In this document: positions 20,595-31,334 of the stretch, in pieces | Position numbering within the stretch: the first letter of the stretch is position 1 | How the letters are laid out: each line of letters starts with the position of its first letter | Source of the DNA: Pseudocercospora fijiensis CIRAD86 | Lineage: Eukaryota; Ascomycota; Dothideomycetes; Mycosphaerellales; Mycosphaerellaceae | Reading direction: 5' to 3' | DNA: 64,000 nucleotides | Assembly (NCBI RefSeq): GCF_000340215.1 | Contig: NW_006921538.1 | Coordinates: 868,001-932,000, forward strand | Notes under the pieces: model-generated | Databases searched by the model: none | What the model saw: the letters and a program-made list of their open reading frames with translations, nothing else | Told to the model about the DNA's origin: nothing | Program-made: the position numbers and the translations under genes

Positions 20595-21243
20595 ACTTGG
20601 ATGTTGTCGCCCTTCTCTTGTGTTTACCGGATCTTATTTGCTTCCGTGGCACATGTGATGTTGAACTGAGGCAAGCATGCAAGCAAGCAAGCAGATGCAG
20701 CCGTCAACTTAAGCAAGGCACCAGTTAAGGCACCAATTTTTCTGCCAACGACAACCCAACTATACCATTTCGTGAGATTTCCGTGCCGCCCTGGACCAGT
20801 TGACAATATTGGTTTCCACTATCTCTCAACAAACAAATGTGTCACTTCTCGCCATGGACGGAGATGAACGTGAGAGAGGGAGCAGGGGAAATGTCACGGT
20901 GGGCAAAAAGCATGCTTGGCGATCTGAAGCTTCATGCTTCGGATGACGCTCGCTGAAAGGGCCATAGAATACCGATTGCGGCGGCAGTCTCCGCAGCCTC
21001 ATTCGATGGGAAGCTGGGAGCGTAGGAGCCACGTATTGAGCCTGCCATCGCTTACTGTCGCAATGCCACCCCGTCTCTCTTGTTCCATCCACAATGCGAC
21101 CTCGACAATCGCGTCGCATACCATGAATTGCATCCGATGCTGAAGGCCATGCCGGGATATACGGTTACGCCTGGAAGCAAGCTTATCTATCTGATTGCGC
21201 CTACCCGTGTAGCTGTGTCAGGTTGAGACGACCTCCTGAAAGC
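20595..21243. other. Bidirectional promoter region between metalloprotease and ies1
   Basis: About 650 bp separating two divergently transcribed genes. It includes a short repeat of GCAAGCAA around 20,670-20,690. No supported gene is seen. Confidence 0.5.
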
Positions 21244-23815
21244 ATGAGCTCCCTCTCTCACATATTGGCCTCTGAGCCATCACCGCCCACCCCGCCCGCG
21301 CAACCACAACCACCTCCGCCCGCCGACGACGCTGGCCACAGTCCAATGCCTCCAAAGCGGAAAGCCGACGTGCTTGACGACGAGTCTGTCGCAACGCCCA
21401 AGCCAGACCACGGCGAAAAAAACGATGCCGACGAACTCTTGTACACAGCGACAACCACCTCGACCAGGACGAACAAGAACGGCGCAACGTCTTCCGTCTA
21501 CTCGGGCAATAAGATCAAACACTTGAAGAAGGAAGATGGCATCCCGTTGTGGCGCAAGGATATCCAGTATGATTTTCTCAAGCTGGTGTTCTACGACCAG
21601 ACGAAATGCTTCACCAAGTACAGCGACAAGACCAAGGGCCATACATTTGCCGACGTGTACATCGACGCCATGGCCAAGAGCAGCAAGTGTAGCAAGATTC
21701 TGAAGGAGAAGCTGCTGCAAGACCAGGAAGGCGCCATCACCATGGCCATGGTGTGCCTCCTGGTCAATGTTGGTAGAATGAACACGACACTGAATTGTAA
21801 GTGGAGGAATGAGGCACAGCTCATACCATCACTAACCCGTACCAGTCTTTCCAGAAATGCGCGCACAGCTTCGAACATACCATTCCATACCTGCGCTCCA
21901 AGCCCACCAAGACCCAAACGCATACAAGCAGCTTCAAGATGCTCCCCGCCTCAAGTCAATCCTCAAAGGCGCGACCGAAGATGAACCACAGCCAAGCACC
22001 ATGGAAGACATCAAAGCAGCTTCGATCCCGCGCACGAATCCCGTCAACCTCATTTTCGTCATGAGCCAATATGCACCCAAGATCAGCGAAGTGCACTTTC
22101 CTCCGCCACGAGATTTCTTCGACCTCGTCATGAGATCGAGCTTGAGCAGTGAGAGCAGAGCCAGGGCATTCTTGTGGCTGATTTGGTGGTATCTGGAGAG
22201 CGACTTCAGCGTTGAAGATGCCAAGCGAAATCCGTTCGGTGCAGGACAATATGGCGAGGGCGAGGGCGAGGGCGAGGCAGGCACCGATGCCGTGCCGATG
22301 CAGGTGCCCACATTGGAGAGCTTGACGGACGACCAGGCTGCGGAAGAGAATGTGGACACAGAGGCAGAACAGCTCTTTGGCGAGCAGAAGAGGAAGGAGC
22401 GAATTGCGATCTTGGCAAGCGAACCGAGTCCCGCGATGACGGCACTCAAGCGCGCACGGAAGGAGAAGGGCTTGACGACAGGACACAATCCCGTGCCCAG
22501 CGACGATGAAGGCAGTGAGGCCGGCCACTACAGGTCCCTCCCAACATCCGTCGGGAAGTCCGCTCTGCATCACGAGACCGGCAGCGAGTACACGCGCTCG
22601 CCCTCTCCTGCTGCTTCCCGTGGCTTCCAAGCCGTCAACGCCGCCAAACCGAGCGGAATGGGAATCAACAACCTCCTCAATATGGACGACGCCGGTCCAG
22701 ATCCCTCTCCGCCCCGTGCGACGCCCACCGCGCCGCCAGCGAAGAAAGGCCCTGGTCGAGGGAATTGGAGACGGAACAAGACGAAAGAGATGCATGCTGC
22801 AAAGGAAGCTGCCGCCTCTTCAGCACCAGTTCCGCTCTTGCCAAATACTGGGCAAATGCAATTCGTCAACAATGGTCCGACGTCGATGAGCAAGCCTGGA
22901 CAAGGCTCGTTCAGCTATGGCAACAACCCGCTCGCTGCAGCAACGGGCATGTCGCCTGGTCAGAACATATCGTTCCAGAGCCCGTCGACTGCCCGTGATC
23001 ACATACCTACCCCGTCATACCAGGCACAGAAGCGCCATCGCGGTGTCACTCAGCATCAATCGGCTGTTATCAACCACCGTAAGATGCAGATTGACTACAA
23101 TCTGGATCGCCGGCTTCGCCACGCACACAACCAAGCACGCGACTTCCGAGAATCACAAAGCACCCTTCTCCGCTCCTGGAAGAGGATCCGAGAACTGCCA
23201 TCAGGGTATGATTCCGAAGAGGAATCGATTCGAATCAAGAAAGCAAAGGACAGGGCGGAGAAGAATGATGATGATTGGCGAAGCATACATCGTGGGAAGG
23301 AGAATGACGAATATTTGGAGAACATCGACTTGTGGCGGCGACCCCGAGTGCTGTATGCGGGTTTTGCCAGGAGACCGAACGAGCCTAGTGATGTTGGAGA
23401 AGAAGCGAAGTCGCTCGCTCAGTCGTTCAGGCGGGCCAGCAGGCGCTTGGAAAGATGGCAAGAAGTGGCTCTGCCAGGACAAGCCATCATCAATCGGAGG
23501 CGGATGGAAGAACGAGGCATGCTTCGCCGCCCTGGTCGGGAGAGCCGCAAGCATAGCCTGGCCCACGATGGGGTAGAGATTTTGGATGACGGGCCTTCCG
23601 CACTGGCTGCTGTACAGAAGAAACGTGGCAGCGCTGGCAGACCAAGTGCGCGTAGGGAGCAGACAGAGCCTGAGGATAGCAAGATGGATGTCGATCCAGA
23701 GCCTGATGATGACGACGGCGGCGCGGAACTCGATGAGGAGGATAGAGAGCTGCTCGGTGAAGTTGATGCAGATGAGGATGAAGATGAGGATGAGGACGAG
23801 GAGATGGAGGACTGA
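21244..23815 (+). CDS. ies1: INO80 chromatin-remodelling complex subunit Ies1, 840 aa
   Basis: Fungal-specific INO80 subunit acting in nucleosome remodelling. Exons 21244-21796 and 21846-23815, intron 49 nt (GTAAGT..CCAG), joining LNFFPEMRAQLRTYHSIPAL. The conserved N-terminal core is visible: KHLKKEDGIPLWRKDIQYDF, then ARAFLWLIWWYLESDFSVED followed by AKRNPFG. This WxxWYLE..NPFG block is the Ies1 hallmark. The rest is disordered, with basic patches (KKGPGRGNWRRNKTKEM), a conserved-looking segment (HRKMQIDYNLDRRLRHAHNQ) and an acidic C-terminus (DADEDEDEDEDEEMED). ATG 21244 is the first ATG in frame. Confidence 0.85.
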
Positions 23816-23867
23816 GCTCCGACGATGGCGTAATGCCGCACTCGAGCCCGAACGAAGTCTCCGACAC

Positions 23868-24175
23868 GACGCTGCCAACACAGAAGCGCCACTTGCTGCA
23901 ATGTGGGCCGTCGATGCTGCTGCCATCCGCGAGAATGCTCTCACGCCAGATGCTTTCGCTGGACCGGGTCGCCCAGACTGCGTTCCGGCATGATCTCGAC
24001 CAGTACATTATTTGGAGGATTGAGCTTCGACAGCGACGCTACCGACACAGAAGCTCCACTTGCTGCTGTATAGGCCGTCGATGCTACCACCATCCGCGAG
24101 AGTGCTCTCACGCCGGGTGCTTTCGCTGAGCAGGTCAATTAGATGCGTTTCGGCATGATGTTGCTGAGCAGTTGT
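23868..24175. repeat. Two-copy direct repeat, ~140 bp, downstream of ies1
   Basis: Copy 1 (about 23,868-24,010) and copy 2 (about 24,035-24,175) share a 167-bp period and long matching blocks (GACGCT..C.ACACAGAAGC, GGCCGTCGATGCT, CTCTCACGCC, GCTTTCGCTG, CGGCATGAT). Translated in matching frames they give near-identical peptides (NTEAPLAAMWAVDA against DTEAPLAAV, stop, AVDA). Copy 2 therefore carries a stop and the unit is not part of a functional gene. It is probably a decayed duplication in the 3' flank. Nothing else is seen in 23,816-24,390. Confidence 0.7.
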
Positions 24176-24390
24176 AAATTATCACTTCATTGACATGAAT
24201 AGAACGCGACTTCCACTTCCATCCCCTCCTGCGGGGCTTCATTGTGTCGCCGCTGCCTGTGCCTTTCACGCGACTTCCGATTCTAGCAAGCGCTTTCAGC
24301 TCTCGCAAGACTTGATGCAGCCAAGTCAGAAATCAGACACTCACCACTTATGCCAACTGAATTATCAAAATCTAGTGCAGTGCAGTCAAC

Positions 24391-24922
24391 ATGTTTCCCG
24401 CCACAGAAATCACCCTCTCCGTACCCATCACGTTCGACCTCGACGCCCTGCTCCAGATCAAAAACAGCGACGACGCGCCCGAAAAACAATACATTGTCTC
24501 AACCACCAAGAAAGCAATTCTTGCCGCCCTTCCCACCCGCATCGACACTCAGAAAAACCCAAACCCTTACGTCCGCGAACCCACTTTCGACCTGCATGTC
24601 CGCGGCAACCCCCTCCGCGTCCAACGCCTGACCCTCACCGTCGCGCCTTCAACTACGCTTAACGAACTCATGATGCTTATTGAGGATGAGACGCGCCTGC
24701 CGGCGAAGAGGCAGAGGATTTTTTTAAGTGGACGGATTATTTGTGATGGGGTTGGGGATGAGGCGAAACATCTTCCTGTTTGTCATGTGAGTGAAACAAA
24801 AATTACCGCCGGTTTTGGTTGGGGATCTGGTCGTGCTGATTTCTTTTGGTGTGGTGCAGTTTGGTATTGTGAATGGGTTTACGATTAAGGTCGTGGAACG
24901 GGTTGCTGGGAGAGATGCGTGA
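24391..24922 (+). CDS. Small ubiquitin-like-fold protein, 152 aa
   Basis: Exons 24391-24786 and 24860-24922, intron 73 nt (GTGAGT..TGCAG). The N-terminal half (ALLQIKNSDDAPEKQYIVST) is unassigned. The C-terminal half reads as a ubiquitin-like beta-grasp: LTLTVAPSTTLNELMMLIED, then LPAKRQRIFLSGRII, then after the intron CHFGIVNGFTIKVVERVAG. The pattern of a Thr-Thr-x-x-x-L helix, a QR-hhLSGRhI strand and a final G-hTIKhV strand matches ubiquitin-domain proteins. There is no terminal di-glycine, so it is not a conjugated modifier. A BAG- or UBX-like adaptor role is possible but not shown. Confidence 0.7.
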
Positions 24923-25164
24923 GGGAGAGGAGTGGGATGGGGTGGGAGGCGTTTTGATATTGGTTTTGTGCATCTTTTCTGTATGCATCGCGAGGAGGTG
25001 GCTACGTCGGGTATGGATATGGCGATCGAGGAACACTACAGCGGATCGTGAACAGTTGGCTGGAGTATACTCCGAGGATGAATGGGAGTTCTGTGGAGAA
25101 GAAGACGATTACGCTGGAGGAAAGGGTGAGACTTTTCGCGTGCAAATAGTCTGGAAGTGCTCTC

Positions 25165-25560
25165 TCATGCTGCTAGGTAAGGAGCAGAGATTACATCGAC
25201 GGCTGCCTCGAGTCTTGCCACAATTTCCTGCACCTCTGGCTCGGTCACAACGAAAGGCGGACATATCACCACCGAGTCGACCTTCCAGGTACCAGGATGT
25301 CCCATATTTGCTAAGACTTGTAGACTTTGACCCGCAAGAGCCTGGCGCACGATTCTTTGAGAGAAGTCATCTTCAAGCGGAAACTCCTTGCGCTCTTTCG
25401 GATCAAGCATGAACTCCACCGCCCAGAACAGTCCGCGACCGCGAATGTCACCGACTAGGGGATGACACCCGAGACTCTCTTTGAGCAAATTCCCAAGAAT
25501 AGCAGTACTCCTCATCCGTCTCACCATCCCATTTCCCTCGATATGCACAGCAAGCATCAA
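25165..25560 (-). pseudogene. Class-III aminotransferase, C-terminal fragment
   Basis: Only the last ~130 residues of a PLP-dependent class-III (omega/4-aminobutyrate-type) aminotransferase remain. They include the post-catalytic helix (MLAVHIEGNGMVRRMRST) and the small-domain signature GDIRGRGLFWAVEF near the C-terminus, ending VDVISAPYLAA. The catalytic lysine and PLP-binding regions, which would lie at higher coordinates, are absent. Sequence resembling an unrelated permease on the opposite strand begins within a few bases of 25,560. The fragment itself is open and not RIP-mutated, which suggests a recent deletion or rearrangement. Confidence 0.8.
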
Positions 25561-25562
25561 CG

Positions 25563-26429
25563 ATATTTTTCGTGCTGGGAAGTCTCGCGGTGGGCGTCAA
25601 TGTGCCGTACAATGATCGCAAACTGATTGAAGCATATTCAAATGGCAAGGCAGGCGCCGCTGCGTCCCCGTTTGTACGCTCGATGGATATCTTGGGCATT
25701 CCTGTTTTGCCTCACATAGTCAATGCTCTTATTTTGACATCGGCATTCAGCGCAGGCAACAGGTACTCCTCCTCCTGCTCCTTATTCAGTGCCTGTCCGT
25801 AACGTTACTGATCCATGTCTAGCACCACTTACTGCGCAACACGAAGTTTATACGGCTTGGCTCTCGAAGGAAAAGCGCCCCGTCTCCTGACCAGATGCAC
25901 GCGATACGGTGTGCCATATGTCTGCGTGACCATCGTCCTGTGCTTCGGAGGTCTCGCCTTCCTGCAAGTCTCGAATTCCGCCTCTGTCGTCTTGACATGG
26001 ATCACAAACCTGGTCACCGCGAGTCAACTCATCAATTTCTGCGTCATCGCATACACATACATCCGCTTCCAGAAAGCCTGCAAAGCGCAAGGTCTCTCTC
26101 GCGATACATTACCTCACAAAGCATCCTTCCAACCCTACGCTGCGTGGCTCGGCCTCGCTGCGTGTTTTCTCGTGACTCTCGCAGCGGGTTACAGTATTTT
26201 CATCGACGATAACTTCAACGTACCGGATTTCCTTTTTCAATACATGATGGTTGGAGTCTTTCCTCTTATCTTCTTTGGGTGGAAATTTTGCAAACGCACC
26301 AAGTGGTTGAAACCTGATGAAGTGGATTTGGTTACTGGAGTCCTGGAAATCGAAGAGTATACTGCCAGTTTTCGACCAGATCCTGATAGCAGTCGGATTG
26401 GAAAAGCGTTGGATAAAGTTTTTAGCTGA
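25563..26429 (+). pseudogene. Amino-acid permease (YAT family), C-terminal half only
   Basis: From about 25,563 the plus strand encodes the C-terminal half of a yeast amino-acid-transporter-type permease. It begins IFFVLGSLAVGVNVPYNDRK and includes SPFVRSMDILGIPVLPHIVN. Intron 25763-25822 (60 nt) joins TSAFSAGNSTTYCATRSLYG, a hallmark block of the family. Later segments FGGLAFLQVSN and QLINFCVIAYTYIRFQKACK are typical, and the stop at 26,429 looks authentic. The first ~6 transmembrane segments are missing, and the sequence to the left belongs to the opposite-strand aminotransferase fragment. The surviving part has no stops or frameshifts. Confidence 0.85.
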
Positions 26430-26780
26430 TATGTGAGTGACCCGGTGATCGAGATCCTATGATCAGAAGGATCGGCTCATTCGATTAGCGAGCGCAGTAT
26501 TTCATGTTCCGGAGAGAAGAAAGATTAAGATCCAGGTCCAAGAGTGCCAATATCTCGAAGGGGCCGTGAAGTGCGGCCATATCAACCCGCCTTGGGTGAA
26601 GGAAGAAGGACTTCAGCGAAAACGCCAGCAGGAAAAGGGAGATCGTCGGCCAGGCTCCGCTCGCCAAAGAGCCGAAGCTGAACATCAAATCCGATAATCT
26701 GATTCGACGGGCGTACGCGATATTCACCCAAGACTCCCAAATGGGGCACCCTAGAACGTCACTACACGAATTAAGCATTT
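26430..26780. other. Unassigned non-RIP segment
   Basis: A ~350-bp stretch of normal composition between the permease fragment and the RIP-mutated zone. A 97-aa minus-strand open frame (26,485-26,778) has no recognisable family and probably is not a gene. It may be a leftover of the damaged locus. Confidence 0.4.
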
Positions 26781-26959
26781 TATAAACAAACGACCACTCA
26801 TCCGAAGAGATGTCCTAGAGGAAATGCTTAACCGTATAACCGCGGCTGTACCTTAAGACAAAGAAACGCAGCTTACCGCTTACCTTTAGGCTTTATTAAC
26901 CTCGAAATCCTCCCCTTATAACAACTACCTAACGGCCGAGTAATAGCGACGACAACTAA

Positions 26960-28464
26960 AGAGGACCGCGAGATTACCTTTATCGAGACCTTAAACGACT
27001 ATAACCGAAATTTTAAAAAACGAGTCCTTCGAAAAGTCGATCGAAGACTTCTACCGATACTAGGAGCTTTATATTGCATTGCACTCGTAGACCGGAACAA
27101 CATTTTAGTAGCGAGAATCTTAGGTTTAGACGAGGATCTTGCGTTAAATATTAGGAATCGCGCGAGTATAGCTTTGCTAGTGTTTTTTTATAGGGTATAT
27201 ATTGTTCGAGACTCCTAGTAAGTAGAATAGCGATTTTATAATTTCTAGGTCTAAGACGTATTGATTTTTTAAGACTTATAGGTAATATCGTAATTCGAAG
27301 AGTTAGGCCTACGGAATAGCTTTCTATAATAGTACTTGCTTATAGAGCGTTAGTTTAGGAATTAGGTTTCTATAAACTTAGGTAGAACTAGCTATCCTTC
27401 GCGCTATCCTTAGGGTCCTAGAAGCGGGCTATTATCCTAGATATATATATCTAATTGCGAGCTAGTCTAAGCGATACGAGCTTCAGAAGCGCTTGTCGTT
27501 GTTCTTCGTAACTGCAACCCCGGTCTCCGGATTTGCGAATATATTTGCTCTCGGACTGGTCCAGATCTCGCGGGTTACTAGCTACGATGTATATCATCGA
27601 GGGGGGGGTATTACTATGGCTATAGCAATTTTGGCATACTTCGTTGTCGTCGACTTTCCGAACTCGCATCGCAATGAATTCCTTTCGGCAGAAGAGAAAG
27701 CGTTCGTGGTTGCTCGGTTGGCGAATGATCGTGGCAGCGATGAACATGCCGAGAAGACAACTTGGAGAGTTGTGCGGACTACAGCACTGGATTGGAGGCT
27801 ATGGTCGTTCAGCTTCATGTACTTTGCCGGCGCTGCAGGAATCTATGCATTCGGGCTATTCTTGCCAATCAATCATTTTGCGAAATGGCCTGGGGTTCTC
27901 GAGAGAGCTGTCATTCTTGCTCGCAGCATTTCCTCCGGTATTCGCAGCACTGGAGGTCATGGTCCTTTCCGGGTGGTCGGACAAGATCCGGAAACGAGGA
28001 GTATTCGTGATTGGACAGGGACTTCTGGGGATATTCGGGTTGTGTCTGACAGCATTCCTGAACAATTCGGTGGGAAGGTATATTGGGACGTTTCTGGGAC
28101 ATGCAGGCGCTGTTGGACTGGTAGTCGGATCCTTGGCATGGTTGGCAAACAATGTTCGGAGCGATGGCAAAAGATCAGTGGCATCTGCTATTGCGATCAT
28201 GATGTCTGGAATTAGTGGGATTTATCATCGCTTGTGTTTCGACAGCAGGTAAGTCGAAGTCATAGAGTGAATGGGAATGCATTGCTGACGATATCGTAGG
28301 ATGCGCCGGACTATTTCCCAGGAATATATGCAGTGATAGCAGTCAACGTACTTGGAGTCTCGCTCGCGGCTGTGACAGTGATCGTACTTAAGCTGGAGAA
28401 CAGAAAAGCCGATCGCGGCGAAAAGGTGCTGGAAGGTTTAACAGAGTTCAGATATACTCTTTAG
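26960..28464 (+). pseudogene. Dal5-like MFS transporter (allantoate/vitamin type), RIP-mutated 5' half, frameshifted 3' half
   Basis: The whole gene can be traced. N-terminus: KRVLRKVDRRLLPILGALYC then IALVDRNNILVARILG, the family's LDRxNIGNA region, at about 26,975-27,130. Middle: RIP-scrambled TM2-5, then LFFVTATPVSGFANIFALGL at 27,495. C-terminal half: ITMAIAILAYFVVVDFPNSH onward. The 5' ~600 bp has the TA-rich RIP signature and many stops, while the 3' half from about 27,605 is normal. Two indels break the 3' half: an apparent 4-bp tandem duplication (ATCAATCA) at about 27,868, and a ~1-bp loss at about 28,221. An intron 28,249-28,299 and last exon (DAPDYFPGIYAVIAVNVLG) to TAG 28,464 are intact. 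Confidence 0.8.
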
Positions 28465-28580
28465 GCAGTCAAGATCAGCCAAAGATATTTAAAGTTGTGA
28501 CAATGAAGCTCCTTTCACCAGCCGGGAAAAGAGCGAAGCATTCTGCGTCCAACGATCGCTTGTTGATCGTCGGTCAAAGC

Positions 28581-29441
28581 TCACTGTTGACAGTATCGCG
28601 CTCTAGAGTTCTTACCTCCATTGGTGTAAGCCCACTCACCAATACCTTCGTCATCCGAGGTGAACCAGAACCAGCTGTACCCATCGTCGAAGGGATCACC
28701 ATAATAAAATCCCACAGAATCACAGCTGTGAGATAGCCTCGTGATTGTTAGAGTTCTAGGCAAGTCGCCTCTGAAGTCGATGGACTGAGCAAACCAGAAG
28801 TCCTGAGGTTGACTGGTGCTAGTCAGATGAACCTTTGTCCCATTGCGATGCACGAAAATGTCCACGGAAACCTTTTCCCAGGATTCGCCTGTGGTGTTGA
28901 GGTCAACGTGGAACTGCTCGATGTCCCGAGTTTCCCCGTCGAGTCGATGGGTGTTCATCCTCGTCGCATCGTACGGCCACTCAAGTCTACCGACAAAGTG
29001 TGCTTGCGGTCCCACTTGGACGAGGTTAGTCATATGGAATTGACGACCATCCTTTTGACAATTATTGAACGGCGCGAAACGGTATGTGAGACTCCTATTA
29101 GATTTGTTAGTGGAGTTGATGATTGGTCTTGCTGCCACTCACTGTTTAATGTCCTGAAATTGGACAACATCTTCTGCAAATGGAGAGCGCCAGCTCTCGT
29201 CCATATGGTCATGTGTACCCGACACCGCCATACCTCTCATATCCGGCAAATTGTGGATGTCGTCCACCACCCAAAGATACCAGTCGCCATTGTCCTCATT
29301 GTTGCTGCGCAGGACTTCGTTCACGGTCTGCAGTGGATGGATAAGCTTGCTTAGTAATCAGACTTGGCGGTTGCGGTTGCACTTCGCACCACTCACACTT
29401 GCTGGAACATCATCCATCACAAACAATGCATATATGTCCAT
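28581..29441 (-). CDS. Uncharacterised protein, 247 aa, three exons
   Basis: Exons 29397-29441, 29143-29327 and 28581-29094 with introns of 69 and 48 nt (GTGAGT..GCAG and GTGAGT..ATAG); all joins keep frame. An ATG at 29504 would add 21 residues. I do not recognise the family. There is no signal peptide. The body is rich in Trp, Tyr, Asp and Gly with beta-strand-like spacing (GRLEWPYDATRMNTHRLDGE, VGFYYGDPFDDGYSWFWF). The last exon could be spliced again near its end (a GTAAGA at the GG-KNSR joint), giving another C-terminus. It borders the decayed transporter locus but is itself intact. Confidence 0.6.
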
Positions 29442-30031
29442 CCGCGTATCATCATCATACCATTCGCCGCGCCATTCGGACTCTTCTGCCTCGCCCTCTG
29501 CCATCCTGGATTCGGTGCGAAATGCTGGAAGCCGCTTGGATTTCGCCCTCTGGTCGCTGCCCTCGCCCACGGCCGCAAGCGAAGTGGAACGGTTGAAATG
29601 AAGATGCAGATGTGCGGCGTAGTTTTATTATTCTCGGAAGGACTGCCCAAACGCCCAATATGCTAGAAAAGAGCCGGGAAGTTGGTGGAACGAAGCCAGC
29701 GCAAGCGCGCGCCTACCCCTACGCCTTGTTCACTCGGCTTGCCAAGCACAAGCACCTGCCTGCCTTCCTCTTTCACATCCATACACGACTTCACAGTTCG
29801 CATGTGCGCGTGCCAAACTAAATTGGTACGGAGGGGGCACAGCAGCGAGGCGCCCGAGTTGAGTTTGGGGCTGGAACTGGAGATCAGTCCAATTCAGCTT
29901 ATGCGAAGAGTGCAGAAATGGCCTTCGTGTCTGGGGCAGCAAAAGCCATGCGGAGGACGACATGCTTGCGCTGGTATATTGCAGACTGAAGTAAGTCAAA
30001 TGCTTCATTTGGTGTCCGTTGCTCGCCAAAA

Positions 30032-30664
30032 ATGCTACTCCTACTTTCATTTCTCACTCTCAACTGCCATTCAACGTCCGGCTCTGCCATACCAAGCAGA
30101 CCCATTAGCATACCCGCTACATCGAGCAGTTCCACATCTTCAAGCTCTTCAACAACAGCAACAACAAGCACATCATCAACGCCGAGCATCATATCAACCT
30201 CAACTACCTCAACCGCACCAAGATCGACATCGGCCCCACCACAAGAAACCTCAACCCAACCGCCCGCAGCACCCTCAACATCTATCACGCCCCTCACAGT
30301 CCAACCCCCAACCTGCCACAACGAAGCCGACTTCCCGGGCCACGCCGACATCAGCAAAAGCGACGTAAAACACACATCCTCAACCTTCTGCAACATGTTC
30401 GGTCACATACTCTTGAACAATTCCTCTAAACCCTGTTCCGGACTCTTTTACAGCGATGACGACATCTCATGCGGTTATGAAGTGAGTTGGACGAAGGATT
30501 GTACTACTACTGTAGAGATCCAGGGACTTGCGGAACCTTTGGGGAAGGATGGGGTGAGGTGTAAAGAGATTATGCTTGAGGCTTACAATAAGTGTGATAA
30601 TGGGGGTGTTGGGGGAGGGATTGGGGTGGGATGTTTGGGGTTTGATTTTACCGGGGGAAAGTAG
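30032..30664 (+). CDS. Secreted Ser/Thr-rich protein with C-terminal cysteine domain, 210 aa
   Basis: The N-terminus MLLLLSFLTLNCHSTSGSA is a convincing signal peptide. Residues ~25-90 are a Ser/Thr/Pro-rich mucin-like stretch, probably O-glycosylated. The remaining ~115 residues hold eight cysteines (in PTCHNEADF, STFCNMFG, SKPCSGLFY, ISCGYEV, TKDCTTT, VRCKEI, YNKCDNG, VGCLGF), likely four disulfides. This layout fits a cell-wall or apoplastic protein. No specific family is recognised. The short-tail codon repeats (GGG/GGT) at the 3' end give a Gly-rich run. Confidence 0.65.
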   Translation: MLLLLSFLTLNCHSTSGSAIPSRPISIPATSSSSTSSSSSTTATTSTSSTPSIISTSTTSTAPRSTSAPPQETSTQPPAAPSTSITPLTVQPPTCHNEADFPGHADISKSDVKHTSSTFCNMFGHILLNNSSKPCSGLFYSDDDISCGYEVSWTKDCTTTVEIQGLAEPLGKDGVRCKEIMLEAYNKCDNGGVGGGIGVGCLGFDFTGGK

Positions 30665-30912
30665 GGGGATGGGATTGGAGGATTGGGAAGAAGGGGAAAG
30701 GAAATAGAACTTTTGTTTTTCTCTCTCTCGAAACATAATTAATTCATCGCGAAAAAAACACACACTAAGTAAATCAAATCAATCTCGACATCACAGCCCT
30801 GGCATTTCTCTCGTCTCGACATTATATAAACGATCGTGTCAAATCAAATCCAAATCCAAATCCAAAACTATCCCCATCTTGGTTTTTCTTTTCCTTTTCC
30901 ACATTTCCCTAC

Positions 30913-31217
30913 TTAAAGCGCCCCCAAAAGCGAATCAAGAGTATCCTGCAACCCATCAATAGAGTCTTGAATAGTGCCGACAGCGTCACCAGTAGCTGTC
31001 TGCAAAGTCGCCTCGAGACTGGAGATTGTCGCGGTGATGGAGGCGATGATGCCGGAGACTTGGCGAGCTGGGATATATATATTTTAGTACAAACTTGAGT
31101 GTTGGATGAGGAGTGAGTGGGTGGGGAAAGTTTTTTACCTTCGAGTGTCTTTGGGACGGCGGCGGCGTTGAGGGCGGTCAGGCCCATGAGGGAGATGATG
31201 AGGGTGGTGAACTGCAT
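30913..31217 (-). CDS. Small secreted helical protein, 77 aa
   Basis: Exons 31139-31217 and 30913-31067, intron 71 nt (GTAAAA..CCCAG with a TACTAAAAT branch region). The unspliced frame gives nonsense after residue 26, while splicing gives a clean amphipathic product. MQFTTLIISLMGLTALNAAA is a signal peptide. The mature part runs from VPKTLEARQVSGIIASITAT to DTLDSLLGAL with a heptad-like Ile/Leu pattern and no cysteine. A similar plan (short, helical, cysteine-free) is seen in some surface-binding or effector-like proteins. No family assignment is possible. A TATATAA box lies at 31,328-31,334, about 110 bp upstream. Confidence 0.75.
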
Positions 31218-31327
31218 TTTGTTGGTTGTTTGGGTTGAGGGGGTTGGGAAGATTGATTTTTCTGGGTTGATGATGAGGTGTTGTTGTTGTTTGATGATTT
31301 TTTGTTCATGTAGGACTGTGACGGTCC

Positions 31328-31334
31328 TTATATA
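31328..31334 (-). promoter_or_regulatory. TATA box of the small secreted protein gene
   Basis: TATATAA on the minus strand, about 110 bp upstream of ATG 31,217, followed by a pyrimidine/AT-rich leader. This matches the usual position of a TATA element for a highly expressed small gene. Confidence 0.5.

Noticed and set aside
21956..22795. Minus-strand 279-codon open frame
   Set aside because: Antisense to the ies1 coding exon, which has clear family motifs and a proper intron.
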